Of a stretch of 64,000 nucleotides of DNA, positions 8,226 to 16,865 are shown piece by piece. A program made the position numbers and the translations under genes. The notes beneath the pieces are model-generated. The model saw nothing but the letters and a program-made list of their open reading frames with translations, had not been told where the DNA came from and searched no databases. Origin of the DNA: CAYVZU01 sp964455935. Lineage in GTDB: Bacteria; Fibrobacterota; CAYVZU01. The stretch's first letter is position 1. Every line of letters starts with the position of its first letter. The DNA lies in NCBI GenBank assembly GCA_964455935.1, contig CAYVZU010000005.1:6670-70669 (forward strand), written 5' to 3'.

Positions 8226-11200
8226 TTAAGCCTGCGCGGACGCGTCGCCCAACTCCGTAAGAGTCCGGCTGCGGTACATTTCCATGCTGTCGTGACTGAT
8301 CGAACGCCAGATCAGGAACTGCTTGCGCAATTCGTCGAGCAGAACCCGGTTCAGCCGCTGCCAGTCTTTGGGTTGTCCCGAAACACGAACAATCCGGATC
8401 TTCACCTCGTCGATACCGGGGATCTCGCTGGGCGTGCTGCGCAGTTCAAATGTCTGTGTCACACCAAGATCGAAGGGCGCCAGAGCCAGTTTCGAATTCA
8501 ACCCAAGGCTGCCTCCGTCAAGACGCGCAATCTGCGTTTTTTCGGCCATGAAGATGCCAAGGCCGGTATCCGAGAAATTATTGAAGTGTTCTTTGAGAAA
8601 GCTGACGACGCCCGTGATGTCGTAGCCCGAGACGGTAAAAGGAAACACAATGTCGTAGATGTCGCCGTCGGGCACCGGAAGCCGCCACGAGCGCATGATA
8701 CCGGGATTGGCACTGCGGGAAGCCTTAAGGGCCGGGTAAATGGTCGAGACCAGCACAGTGCCCATGACAATGAGAATGGTAACAACCGCGTTGGACGAGG
8801 AATAATTCATCTCGGGTACGGATACAAGACCGTATTCGGATAGCATGCCCAGGATTTTCACAACCCCGTTGGCCAGAAGATAGCCACCCAGTCCGCCGAC
8901 CACCGAATATACCAGCGATTCGGCAAAGAAAAGACCGGCCACGTGCGGAGGCGCAAGACCCAGAGCGCTGAAGGAGTAGATTTCCTTTTCGCGGTCCGAG
9001 ACGGAGCCCAACATGGTTCCAAAAATCACCAAGCCGCCCAGAAGAATCGGGAAGATCAGGTCCTTTAGGCCGCTGGCCTGCAGCACGGGACCCAACACAT
9101 GAACAAACACGCCGTCGTTGCGCGTGGCATTCACCGGGATTGGCGTGACCATACGGGCCAGATCTTCGGCCACTTCAATCGCTTTGCGGGCATCGGCCGT
9201 ATAGATGGAAATTGCATACAGGCTGGCCCCAAGATCAATGGCGGTTTCGGCGGAGACAATGGCCACGGCTTCGCTGGAAAGGTTTGTCCAGTTCCGCTTT
9301 TCCTGCACCGCCCGGACGTTTCGGTTAAATGCGGCGTCTTCGCTGGTTTTGGACTGAGAGCCCTGGGAAGCCTGCATCTCCACGAAGTTCACCGGAAAAA
9401 TGTCGCTGCGATCCATGTCTTTGACTTCAAGGGCCTGCGTGGGATCGATCAGCGCTCCCACCCGCAGCATGCGGCCGCACAGCAGCACCATATCGCCTTC
9501 GCCAACGCCGATTCGACCGGCAACGGACTTGCTGAGCCAAATTGAACCGGCCAAGCTCTGGGGCGAACCCAGGAGTTCGGCAATGTCGCGGCGGCGGACT
9601 AATTCGAGATCGCTGATTCCCAGCAATCCGCGCAGAATAACCGGCTTGGCGCCGTCGGAACGGGTGACCAGCAATCCTTTGCTTTCTTCATGGACGGGTG
9701 CAACCCAGAACCGTGCAGCTACATCCGACTCCTGGCCCCAGCGAAGCTGGCAGGTCGAAAGCAGTCCACGATCCAGGTCGGTCCATTCAAGGTTATGCAT
9801 GAACGCGGCGGTGTAGGCCGGAGGCGGCGAGAGATAGATGCGGACAATGCCGGTCAGCGCGCCGAACGAGGCAAACGAAAGAATGGTAAACGTCAACAGA
9901 ACGATGGTAACCGCGGTCAAAGCGGTGCGAAGCGGACGGCGCCGCATAGTGGAAATTCCCATGCTCATGGCAGCCATGATGGTGCTGAATCGCGATACGT
10001 CGGCCGAATGGACACCCAGGTTCATGCCTTGGAGAGCTTTGAGCTCGTGCTCGAATTTTCGCATGATGATGGAAATCACCATTGTGGCCATCAGGATAAT
10101 GGCAAAACCCAGAAAGATCACCATGGGTGTGGCCGAAATGCGGAATGCGGGGTGCGTGGTGTAGAGAACGAGGAATGTGAGAATGAAAAGTCCCACGAAC
10201 CAGGCGATCTGCTTATAGACGATCGTAGAGCCAATCAGCAGGCGCTCGAGGGCAAAGGCAAACGGCACCGAAAGCGCCAGCAGCACGAGCACGGCTTTCA
10301 CCAGATCATCCATGGTGCTGCGGGTCTTGCGGTACACGGTTTTTTCAATCAATGTCGACGAAAAGGCCAGCGCTTCCGAAAGCGGATCGGAAATCGCCTT
10401 CTGGGCCAGCGTCATCAGGTCCTGGCCGCGACTGTGGAGTTCTTCGATTGAACTATTGATGCAACTGCGGGCCCGCAGCAAAGCTACGCGCGTTTCGTTC
10501 AGTTTCCACAGGTCCGTGCCGCCGCGGCGCCCGGTCCCCGGCGGGTTCCAGTTCCCCTCATAAGCAAGCCCAACACCATAGGGATTTGCCGTCTTGTCGA
10601 ATTCCTCTGCAAGCGTATCGGTTCCGTTGACCAGGCAGACGAACGTGGGGTCGGTCCGTCCAAAAAACTTGACACCGCTTATTTTCTTCTCGGAGAACCA
10701 GGATGCGATTCCGTCCTGCGCCAGGTACGAGGACCGTTCTTTGTTCAATTCGCTGTTGGTCCGCGCATCATAAATGCAGAAATCGGCGGGATCCGCCGCT
10801 TCCACTTGCGGCAGAAGGACCGTGTAGCCATGGTGAATGAGATTCGTATTTTGGCGCCACGACGCAGTGCTGGCAACGCGGGTGTTCTGGTTTGAGGCAT
10901 AAACGACCTCGCCGCGCTCGTCAAAAATGGCGCTGAAACCGGCGTAATTGACCCAGTTGCTGCCCGGCCCAAAGTAGTATGACCCATTCTGATTGGTCCG
11001 AAGAATCTGGCAATCGTCGAAAGCGTAGATCTTGGTTGGTTGATAGGTGTTTGGAACCCGGCGGCGCTTGAGGTAGCCACGGTGCGCATCCGTAACGAAG
11101 AGATTGACAATGGCATTGGCCATGGGTTTGTTGGGAAACGTGCTGCCGATGGTTGTGGCCATCACTTTGGGTCCATCCGGAGAATTCCCCACGAACAAAG

Positions 11201-13091
11201 GCCCGAAGTATTCCTGATCCGCTACCACGGACCGAAGCAGAGAAAGGCGTTCCTGGTTCAGGGTCGTCCAGAACAGACCGGCCGCTTCATCCGCCTGCGA
11301 TTCGATCCGATCCAGGTTAAGGAAAGACAGAACATCGTGGGGCGTTCCTTCCCGAGCCATCGGTTCTTGCGAGGTGCCGACCACGAGGTTGTAGATGCCT
11401 GCGTTCCCGGCAATCTCTCCGCTGTGCGTGAAATAGGGCACTCCCAGAAGCAGGTCGGTCCGGTCCATATTTCCATCGATTGTGGTTTTCAGGAAATGCG
11501 CGGGCGCGCTGCCGCGGGCCGCCATGCTCTCGTATCCGGCCAGGAAAGCGGCCTGGATACGGCCGTAGAGACCGGGCGTATCTTTGAGGGAGCGCAGAAA
11601 TGAATCCCCGCCAACGACCAGACCCCAGGATGGGGCAAAATCGCCTAACATCAGGGAGGCATGAAGGACGATCCAGCGCTGGCCCAGAAGCCGGCTTACC
11701 GCAGAATCACAATCGAGAACGTGGCGCTCGAATTCCAGTTCGCCGCGGCGCCCATCGATATCGTTGCGCACCTCAGAGATCACGGCATGCAGTTTTTCGC
11801 GGCTGCCGGCGGTGTATTCCTGGCGAGCCAGCTCCCGGCGAAGATTGTTCCAGGCCTTCTTTTCGGCATCCAATTCCCTGATCTGTGTTTCGACCAGGGC
11901 AAACTTGGGATCGCTATTGGAAATATCAAGAAGCTCGCTCCGGACAATCTGGAGCTGCTCGTCTACGGCAAATTTTTTCTCACCGGCCTTCTGCTTAAGG
12001 CGCTCGATGAGTCCGCGTTTTACGCTCGAACTTGCCTTGTTTTCGGGTGACAGCGGATCGCTTTTCGAGAGCAAATCCCGGATATCACCTATATAAGCAT
12101 CCTCTTTTTCAATAGACTCGGCGCGCGCCTTCAAGCGCATCGGCTTGGATTCGGTGGCCAGTGCCCTGTAAAGGGCGCTGACACCGGCATGACCCCTGGA
12201 TTGCGCATCGAAAAAAGCCAGCACAACATGGCGTTTGGGCCTGTGCTTTCGAAAATGAGAGGCCAATTTCAGCAGAGCGGCGCAGTTGGCCGCTCCCCGG
12301 GCTCCGGGCGAAAGTAGGGGTACTTCACCATAGCTATCGAGATTCGCGGCAAAAAGAGTTACCTCTTCCTTATCGATATGGAAAACGGGTGCGGTACCTC
12401 GGATGAAGCCGAGAATGTTGCGGCCAATCGCGCCTTCCCAAGCCACCTCGCTGTGGATCAAGGCCGGGATGCCTTCGACCAGATCACCGGCCGGTCCGGG
12501 ATAAAAGAATCGCGGCAGATTTGCATTGGTTTCGGCATAATGGGGCTGCCAAGCCTCCATGACATCAGCTCCGGTAAAGACAACAGCCTTGGCTCCGAGC
12601 CGGAATGCGCCAAGCCAGCTGCTTCCGGCATTATAATCAAGCACGACGATTTTGCCATGCACCCGCCGGGTGCCGTAGTCCTGAGGCCGGCCTCGGCCAG
12701 CCAGCAGGAGTTCGCCCGAAATTCCGCTTTTCGGGGATACGGGCTGCATAATGCCGTTGGCGCGCATGGGTAAAAGCGGCCGGGCTTGATTGGAGTCGGA
12801 CCCCAACCGGATTTCGCAGCGCTTGACTCGAGCCTGCACAGTTGGGAATTCCTGAATAATCAGACTGTCAACGCCAATTTCCCGCAGTCGGTTCTCGACA
12901 TACCGGGCCGCCTTTCGATACTCGGCCGTTCCGGTCAAACGGTGTTGCGTCGCCGATAGGGCGCGACAATCGGATTCGAAACCGGCAGTTGCCGCACAAG
13001 CGGCAAAGGATGCCAGGATCAGAACAAGAAAAAAAACATGGATGCATGCCGGGAGCGATACCGGGTTCCGATGTGGTGTTTTGGTCCGCAT
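8226..13091 (-). CDS. Giant fusion: signal/anchor, PA and degenerate M28 peptidase domains, FtsX permease
   Basis: About 1621 residues from the ATG at 13091; an ATG at 13115, overlapping the upstream ATPase by 11 bases, is the alternative. Upstream codons in this frame belong to the ATPase gene and are not coding. A hydrophobic segment at residues 18-35 is a signal or anchor. Residues 125-175 look like a protease-associated domain and 240-310 like an M28 aminopeptidase core. The expected metal ligands are missing: Asn250 replaces the His before Asp252, PGARGAAN replaces PGAxDNASG, and FFDAQSRG replaces the Glu-Glu block. A long extracytoplasmic region follows, then membrane segments and an FtsX/MacB domain (around DREKEIYSFSALGL). 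A cytoplasmic tail of roughly 170 residues ends the protein. It probably binds rather than cleaves peptides. Confidence 0.8.
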   Translation of the reverse strand: MRTKTPHRNPVSLPACIHVFFLVLILASFAACAATAGFESDCRALSATQHRLTGTAEYRKAARYVENRLREIGVDSLIIQEFPTVQARVKRCEIRLGSDSNQARPLLPMRANGIMQPVSPKSGISGELLLAGRGRPQDYGTRRVHGKIVVLDYNAGSSWLGAFRLGAKAVVFTGADVMEAWQPHYAETNANLPRFFYPGPAGDLVEGIPALIHSEVAWEGAIGRNILGFIRGTAPVFHIDKEEVTLFAANLDSYGEVPLLSPGARGAANCAALLKLASHFRKHRPKRHVVLAFFDAQSRGHAGVSALYRALATESKPMRLKARAESIEKEDAYIGDIRDLLSKSDPLSPENKASSSVKRGLIERLKQKAGEKKFAVDEQLQIVRSELLDISNSDPKFALVETQIRELDAEKKAWNNLRRELARQEYTAGSREKLHAVISEVRNDIDGRRGELEFERHVLDCDSAVSRLLGQRWIVLHASLMLGDFAPSWGLVVGGDSFLRSLKDTPGLYGRIQAAFLAGYESMAARGSAPAHFLKTTIDGNMDRTDLLLGVPYFTHSGEIAGNAGIYNLVVGTSQEPMAREGTPHDVLSFLNLDRIESQADEAAGLFWTTLNQERLSLLRSVVADQEYFGPLFVGNSPDGPKVMATTIGSTFPNKPMANAIVNLFVTDAHRGYLKRRRVPNTYQPTKIYAFDDCQILRTNQNGSYYFGPGSNWVNYAGFSAIFDERGEVVYASNQNTRVASTASWRQNTNLIHHGYTVLLPQVEAADPADFCIYDARTNSELNKERSSYLAQDGIASWFSEKKISGVKFFGRTDPTFVCLVNGTDTLAEEFDKTANPYGVGLAYEGNWNPPGTGRRGGTDLWKLNETRVALLRARSCINSSIEELHSRGQDLMTLAQKAISDPLSEALAFSSTLIEKTVYRKTRSTMDDLVKAVLVLLALSVPFAFALERLLIGSTIVYKQIAWFVGLFILTFLVLYTTHPAFRISATPMVIFLGFAIILMATMVISIIMRKFEHELKALQGMNLGVHSADVSRFSTIMAAMSMGISTMRRRPLRTALTAVTIVLLTFTILSFASFGALTGIVRIYLSPPPAYTAAFMHNLEWTDLDRGLLSTCQLRWGQESDVAARFWVAPVHEESKGLLVTRSDGAKPVILRGLLGISDLELVRRRDIAELLGSPQSLAGSIWLSKSVAGRIGVGEGDMVLLCGRMLRVGALIDPTQALEVKDMDRSDIFPVNFVEMQASQGSQSKTSEDAAFNRNVRAVQEKRNWTNLSSEAVAIVSAETAIDLGASLYAISIYTADARKAIEVAEDLARMVTPIPVNATRNDGVFVHVLGPVLQASGLKDLIFPILLGGLVIFGTMLGSVSDREKEIYSFSALGLAPPHVAGLFFAESLVYSVVGGLGGYLLANGVVKILGMLSEYGLVSVPEMNYSSSNAVVTILIVMGTVLVSTIYPALKASRSANPGIMRSWRLPVPDGDIYDIVFPFTVSGYDITGVVSFLKEHFNNFSDTGLGIFMAEKTQIARLDGGSLGLNSKLALAPFDLGVTQTFELRSTPSEIPGIDEVKIRIVRVSGQPKDWQRLNRVLLDELRKQFLIWRSISHDSMEMYRSRTLTELGDASAQA

Positions 13092-13104
13092 GAGATTGGT
13101 TTGG

Positions 13105-13884
13105 CTATTCCTCATTGTTGATGGAACCGACTTCGATGTGGACCTCGTCCCGCCGATCCACGCGCTCGACACGCCCGTCGCGGACCCAGATGAGGCGATC
13201 GCAAATATCGAGCATGCGGTGATCGTGGGTGGCGCAAATAACCGTGACGCCGCGTTCTTTGTTAAGCTTGCGCAAAATCTCGAGAATATCGCGGCCGGTT
13301 TGCAGGTCCAGATTGGCTGTGGGCTCATCGCAGAGCAGAATATTGGGATTGTTGGCCATGGATCGCGCGATGGCCACACGCTGCTGCTGCCCGCCCGACA
13401 TTTCGATGGGCCGATGGGACCAGCGTTCGCGCAGCCCAACAAGATCAAGAAGGGAAATGCCCCTGGTCCGCGCCTCGTCGGGATCAACACCAGCAAAAGC
13501 CATGGGCGTGGTCACATTTTCCAGCGCCGTCATATATTGAATTAGATTGTATGACTGAAAGATATAGCCGATTTTGCGGCAGCGCAAAAATGCCAGCTCA
13601 ATGGCCGAGAGCTGGGCCACATCGACTTCGTCGATGAAAACACGGCCGCTGGAGGGGCTGTCAAGCCCCCCAATCATGTTGAAATAGGTGCTTTTCCCGG
13701 AACCGGAGGGCCCCATGACGGAGATGAATTCGGAAGCGAATATTTCCGAATCCACTCCCCGCAGAGCTTCGGTAATAATATTGTTCTTGATGTAATATTT
13801 TTCCAGATTGACCGTTCGGATAATGACTCGCTTGGCATCCGTTTCAGGCACAACGGCAGATTTCGCATTGGCGATAGCGTTCAT
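13105..13884 (-). CDS. ABC transporter ATP-binding protein (MacB/LolD type)
   Basis: A 259-residue ATPase with Walker A GPSGSGKST, signature MSGGQQQRVAIARS, Walker B ILLCDEPTANLD and a CATHDHRM switch region. The first 15 or so residues before the ABC fold are unusually A/K/T-rich. It starts 3 bases after the permease gene upstream and ends 13 bases before the M28-FtsX fusion, so permease, ATPase and fusion form one translational block. It should power a MacB/LolCDE-like mechanotransmission complex made of the two FtsX-type partners. The substrate is not known. Confidence 0.92.
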   Translation of the reverse strand: MNAIANAKSAVVPETDAKRVIIRTVNLEKYYIKNNIITEALRGVDSEIFASEFISVMGPSGSGKSTYFNMIGGLDSPSSGRVFIDEVDVAQLSAIELAFLRCRKIGYIFQSYNLIQYMTALENVTTPMAFAGVDPDEARTRGISLLDLVGLRERWSHRPIEMSGGQQQRVAIARSMANNPNILLCDEPTANLDLQTGRDILEILRKLNKERGVTVICATHDHRMLDICDRLIWVRDGRVERVDRRDEVHIEVGSINNEE

Positions 13885-13887
13885 ATT

Positions 13888-15357
13888 TTATTCCACCCGC
13901 ATGGCTTCCATCGGAGCCAGCCGCGCCGCCTTAAAAGACGGATAAGCCGAAGCCACGACGGCCAGCAGAATTCCCATGAAGGTGGACAGAAACATCCATC
14001 CGATCAGGGCCTGAACCGGCAGGGCTTCGAATAGAAGCGATCCAAACGCCATGAACATGCGCCCCAAACCGATGACGATTCCCAGAATGCTGCCGCCAAA
14101 TCCGCCCACAATACCCACAAGCAGGGCCTCGATCATGAACGAGAGCATGATAAACCCGTCCAGAGCGCCCAGACATTTGAGGGTTGCGATTTCGCGAAAC
14201 CGTTCGGTGACCGACATCAGCATGACATTGGCGATTCCCACTATACAGACAATGATGGAGATTAGAACCAGCCAACCCATGCGCTCACCGATTCCCATCA
14301 TGCTGGAATCCGCATCCGCGCTCTGTCGCTCGGCCCGGGTTAGTTTTATTTCTTCCTGATACGTTCTGGACAATTGAAGAACCACCGATTCATTTAAGCC
14401 TTCCGGCAATTCTCCGCGTTGGGCAAGTTCCTGAAGATAGTTCTCGGCAGATTTCTTCTGTGACAGCAACTTCCAGAGGGATTTGAGAGTGACTTCCGTG
14501 GGCAAAATATCGAGATTCGAGGCCAGCACCTTCTGCATATCGAGGTCGGCGATTGTCTCTTCCAAAAAGGTCCTGGCAAGCACCAGCTTGGCCTGTCGCC
14601 CCAGGCTGAAGGCGGTGGCTTCATCCAGCAGAAATCCTGACTGGCGCGCCAGGCCCGTAAACGCAAGAGTATCGGTCAGGGCCTCAAGAACAGTTTTGTC
14701 TCCAATGGACGCCCTAAGCCGGCCAATAGCAAGGCCGTGCCCGGCCTGAATGCGCTCGGAATTCTGCCGGATTTTGGGCCAGCGGCTCAAAAATGCCTGG
14801 AACTCGGAGAAGGACGTAGAAAAGCGAAGGGATTTGATGGACTTAAATGTCGTCACGAACACATCGAATTTCCGCGGCTCGCTCAACCGGTCGAAGATCG
14901 CGGCGCCCGTGGTATTGGGGATAAGGCGAAGACGATTGACATACTTGAGCCGATCGAAAAATTCCAGATATCGGGTCGCAACCGCGGCTTCGGCTTTGTA
15001 TTGATCCATTTCCGTCTGCGAAAAGCCTCCCCAGGCCCTGGCCTCCTGCAGATAGGCATCGTCCTGGCCGCCTTTGGCCACCCGGTGGAGAACTTCTTCC
15101 AGCGCGGAGGGGACGGAAAAATGGGCCGTGTATTCGGAAACAAGCCGTTTTTCCTTGATACGATCCTTGGTCATGCTGAGAACGGATTGCTTAAGGATGC
15201 TTTCGCTTAGAACATTCATCATGAAAGCGATGGCCACCGTGACAACCACTAGGGTGATAAAGGACCGGAATAGCCGGTACCGGATCCCATTAATAGTAAG
15301 ATTGAACGTCCGGGCGAAACCCAGACGGGGCTGTCGTTTGATTCCTATTGCTTTCAT
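13888..15357 (-). CDS. FtsX/MacB-like ABC transporter permease
   Basis: A 489-residue protein with one N-terminal membrane segment after a basic leader (about residues 29-50). A large extracytoplasmic, mainly helical domain spans about 55-360, and three closely spaced C-terminal membrane segments form the FtsX domain (motif MSVTERFREIATLKCLGALDG). This four-segment plan matches LolC/E and MacB permeases. The extracytoplasmic part is helix-rich and lacks an obvious MacB porter fold by eye. It is paired with the ATPase 3 bases downstream and with the M28-FtsX fusion, which would be the second permease half. Confidence 0.88.
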   Translation of the reverse strand: MKAIGIKRQPRLGFARTFNLTINGIRYRLFRSFITLVVVTVAIAFMMNVLSESILKQSVLSMTKDRIKEKRLVSEYTAHFSVPSALEEVLHRVAKGGQDDAYLQEARAWGGFSQTEMDQYKAEAAVATRYLEFFDRLKYVNRLRLIPNTTGAAIFDRLSEPRKFDVFVTTFKSIKSLRFSTSFSEFQAFLSRWPKIRQNSERIQAGHGLAIGRLRASIGDKTVLEALTDTLAFTGLARQSGFLLDEATAFSLGRQAKLVLARTFLEETIADLDMQKVLASNLDILPTEVTLKSLWKLLSQKKSAENYLQELAQRGELPEGLNESVVLQLSRTYQEEIKLTRAERQSADADSSMMGIGERMGWLVLISIIVCIVGIANVMLMSVTERFREIATLKCLGALDGFIMLSFMIEALLVGIVGGFGGSILGIVIGLGRMFMAFGSLLFEALPVQALIGWMFLSTFMGILLAVVASAYPSFKAARLAPMEAMRVE

Positions 15358-15392
15358 ACTGTTTGCTCTTGGGTTAACAACAACGCGAACAT

Positions 15393-15423
15393 CTAAAATA
15401 AATTATCCGCAGGTATCTGCAAA
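15393..15423 (-). promoter_or_regulatory. Possible internal promoter before the permease gene
   Basis: On the minus strand TTTG (15423-15420), 19 bases, then TATTTTAG (15400-15393) is one mismatch from the TTTG-N19-TAnnTTTG pattern of Bacteroidetes promoters. It lies in the only sizeable gap (123 bases) of the upstream half of the cluster, about 30 bases before the permease ATG. It would let the ABC genes be expressed apart from the first three genes. Pattern match only. Confidence 0.3.
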
Positions 15424-15480
15424 GGCATTCCGAAAGCAAAGCATTGAACTCTCAGCAACTGAAAAGGCCGCCTGCTTCGC

Positions 15481-15912
15481 TCATTCCCCTCCGGTTTTAT
15501 TGCAGGCTCCCACTCGCCCCTGCGAAATGCCGTCTTTTTGAACCCTGGCCATAACCAAAACGCCCTTTTGAACAAGAATGCGCAGGTAGTCGGTGACAGC
15601 CGCACGAGCCTCGTGAAAGCTCAACCCATGGGCTTGGCCAAATGCATCCACAATCTGCTCCACGCGCCGGCACCCATCGCAAAGCCGGAATATCTCGGAG
15701 CCGATCCGGTCCAGTTCCAGCGTCTTATGCAGCCGCGGACTGATGATCCAGGACAGCGGGGGAACCAAAAACCGGGGCCGCTTCTTCACAATTTTCAGCT
15801 GAACCCGCTGCGAGCTTTCCTTCGCGCCCACCGCCTCATTGCGCACGGGAATCGCTTCCAGCATGTCCCTCCAGCTAATCAGGACTTCGGTAATGGGGGC
15901 ACGGTTCTTCAT
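15481..15912 (-). CDS. PqqD-like (RRE-fold) protein
   Basis: A 143-residue soluble protein. Residues of about 50-125 carry the PqqD pattern: a conserved start around PRFLVPPLSWIISPR, the LDRIGSEIFRLCDG block, then a winged-helix segment ending YLRILVQKGVLVM. PqqD-fold domains bind the leader peptide of ribosomally made, modified peptides and hand it to a radical SAM enzyme. No radical SAM enzyme, precursor peptide or PQQ gene lies in the window. Instead the gene is embedded between membrane-protein and FtsX transporter genes, 51 bases after the unknown 290-residue gene. Its C-terminal tail is basic and poorly conserved in appearance. It probably binds a peptide for this cluster. Confidence 0.75.
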   Translation of the reverse strand: MKNRAPITEVLISWRDMLEAIPVRNEAVGAKESSQRVQLKIVKKRPRFLVPPLSWIISPRLHKTLELDRIGSEIFRLCDGCRRVEQIVDAFGQAHGLSFHEARAAVTDYLRILVQKGVLVMARVQKDGISQGRVGACNKTGGE

Positions 15913-15963
15913 CGCGCCTCAGCGGGAGTTTTCATCCTGAAAGTTCCGGGCACGTCGTCTTTG

Positions 15964-16836
15964 CTATGCATCATACGCCAATTTCTTTCGTGTACAGCAG
16001 CTTAGACTGTCCCCAATGGGCGTATCCCGCTTTTCGCCGCGCAGGGCCAGACGGGAGGCGAAGAAAAGACGTTTGTTGTCGGGGCAGATCCAGGCAGCAG
16101 CGCTAAACCGATTCGTTTTTCCCTGCAAACGCGCCAGCCCGGTTGCGGGCCCTTCGGCTTCAATCACCTCGATCTCATGGCTGCTCAGGCTCAGATTTTC
16201 CAAGGTCAATACGTTCATCTGAAGCGGGACACGGCCGACCAGCCACTCCCTAACGGTTCCGCCCAGCCACTCTTTCACCATACCCCGGCGTGAAAACTCC
16301 TCAATGGGCGTTTTGGAGGCGCCCGCAAACCGGAGTTCCGCAAGACCCGGCTCGAAGCGCACGGATTTCAGCTCCAGATTTTTCATTGCCGCCAGATCCA
16401 TTCCAAAAACCCGCCAGCGGCAATGCACTTCGGTTTTGCGCTGTTCGTCTATGCTGTCCAGAATGGCGCGTTCCACAGAAGGCTCGCGCCCCTGCGGCCA
16501 TACGAGAATTGCTTCCACTACACGGGACTCACCGGGAAGGTACCGGAGAAACCGGCTGGTGAGAAGAGACTTGATCGTACCCTGAAATCCGGACCAGGCG
16601 CCGATTTTAAGCTTTCCGACCTCCGCCATTTCAAGATCAAGCTGAAGCTTTGAAAGATAGTCCGCGACCATACGGTCGAGATCCGGTTTTCCCGGAGCTT
16701 CGCGCCAGCGCATCTCAAACCGGATCTGGTACCGGTCGGCGAAGGCGATCCGCCCATTGCGAGGATCACGCGAATACTGGAGCATTTCCCAATCGTCGGG
16801 AACGTCCATACGCAGATTGCGCCAGATCCAGAGCAT
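15964..16836 (-). CDS. Uncharacterised 290-residue protein of the PqqD cluster
   Basis: I do not recognise a named family. The protein starts MLWIWRNLRMDVPDDWEMLQ, has no signal peptide or membrane segment, and looks like a two-part alpha/beta protein. One part is about residues 10-120; the second half repeats similar features (WRVFGMDLAAMKNLEL, LTLENLSLSSHEIEVIEAEG). The phrase PxDWEML is, from memory, recurrent in proteins encoded next to PqqD-like genes. It lies 29 bases after the DUF6785 gene and 51 before the PqqD gene, so the three are likely co-expressed. The final stretch has adjacent cysteines (SLSCCTRKK) of unknown meaning. Confidence 0.6.
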   Translation of the reverse strand: MLWIWRNLRMDVPDDWEMLQYSRDPRNGRIAFADRYQIRFEMRWREAPGKPDLDRMVADYLSKLQLDLEMAEVGKLKIGAWSGFQGTIKSLLTSRFLRYLPGESRVVEAILVWPQGREPSVERAILDSIDEQRKTEVHCRWRVFGMDLAAMKNLELKSVRFEPGLAELRFAGASKTPIEEFSRRGMVKEWLGGTVREWLVGRVPLQMNVLTLENLSLSSHEIEVIEAEGPATGLARLQGKTNRFSAAAWICPDNKRLFFASRLALRGEKRDTPIGDSLSCCTRKKLAYDA

Positions 16837-16865
16837 AATTCCGGTCGTTTTGAAGGCCGATCAAC

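Noticed and set aside
13092..13496. N-terminal extension of the M28-FtsX fusion frame
   Set aside because: It runs through the ATPase gene in another frame; the ATPase is clearly the coding frame there. The start was set at 13091.
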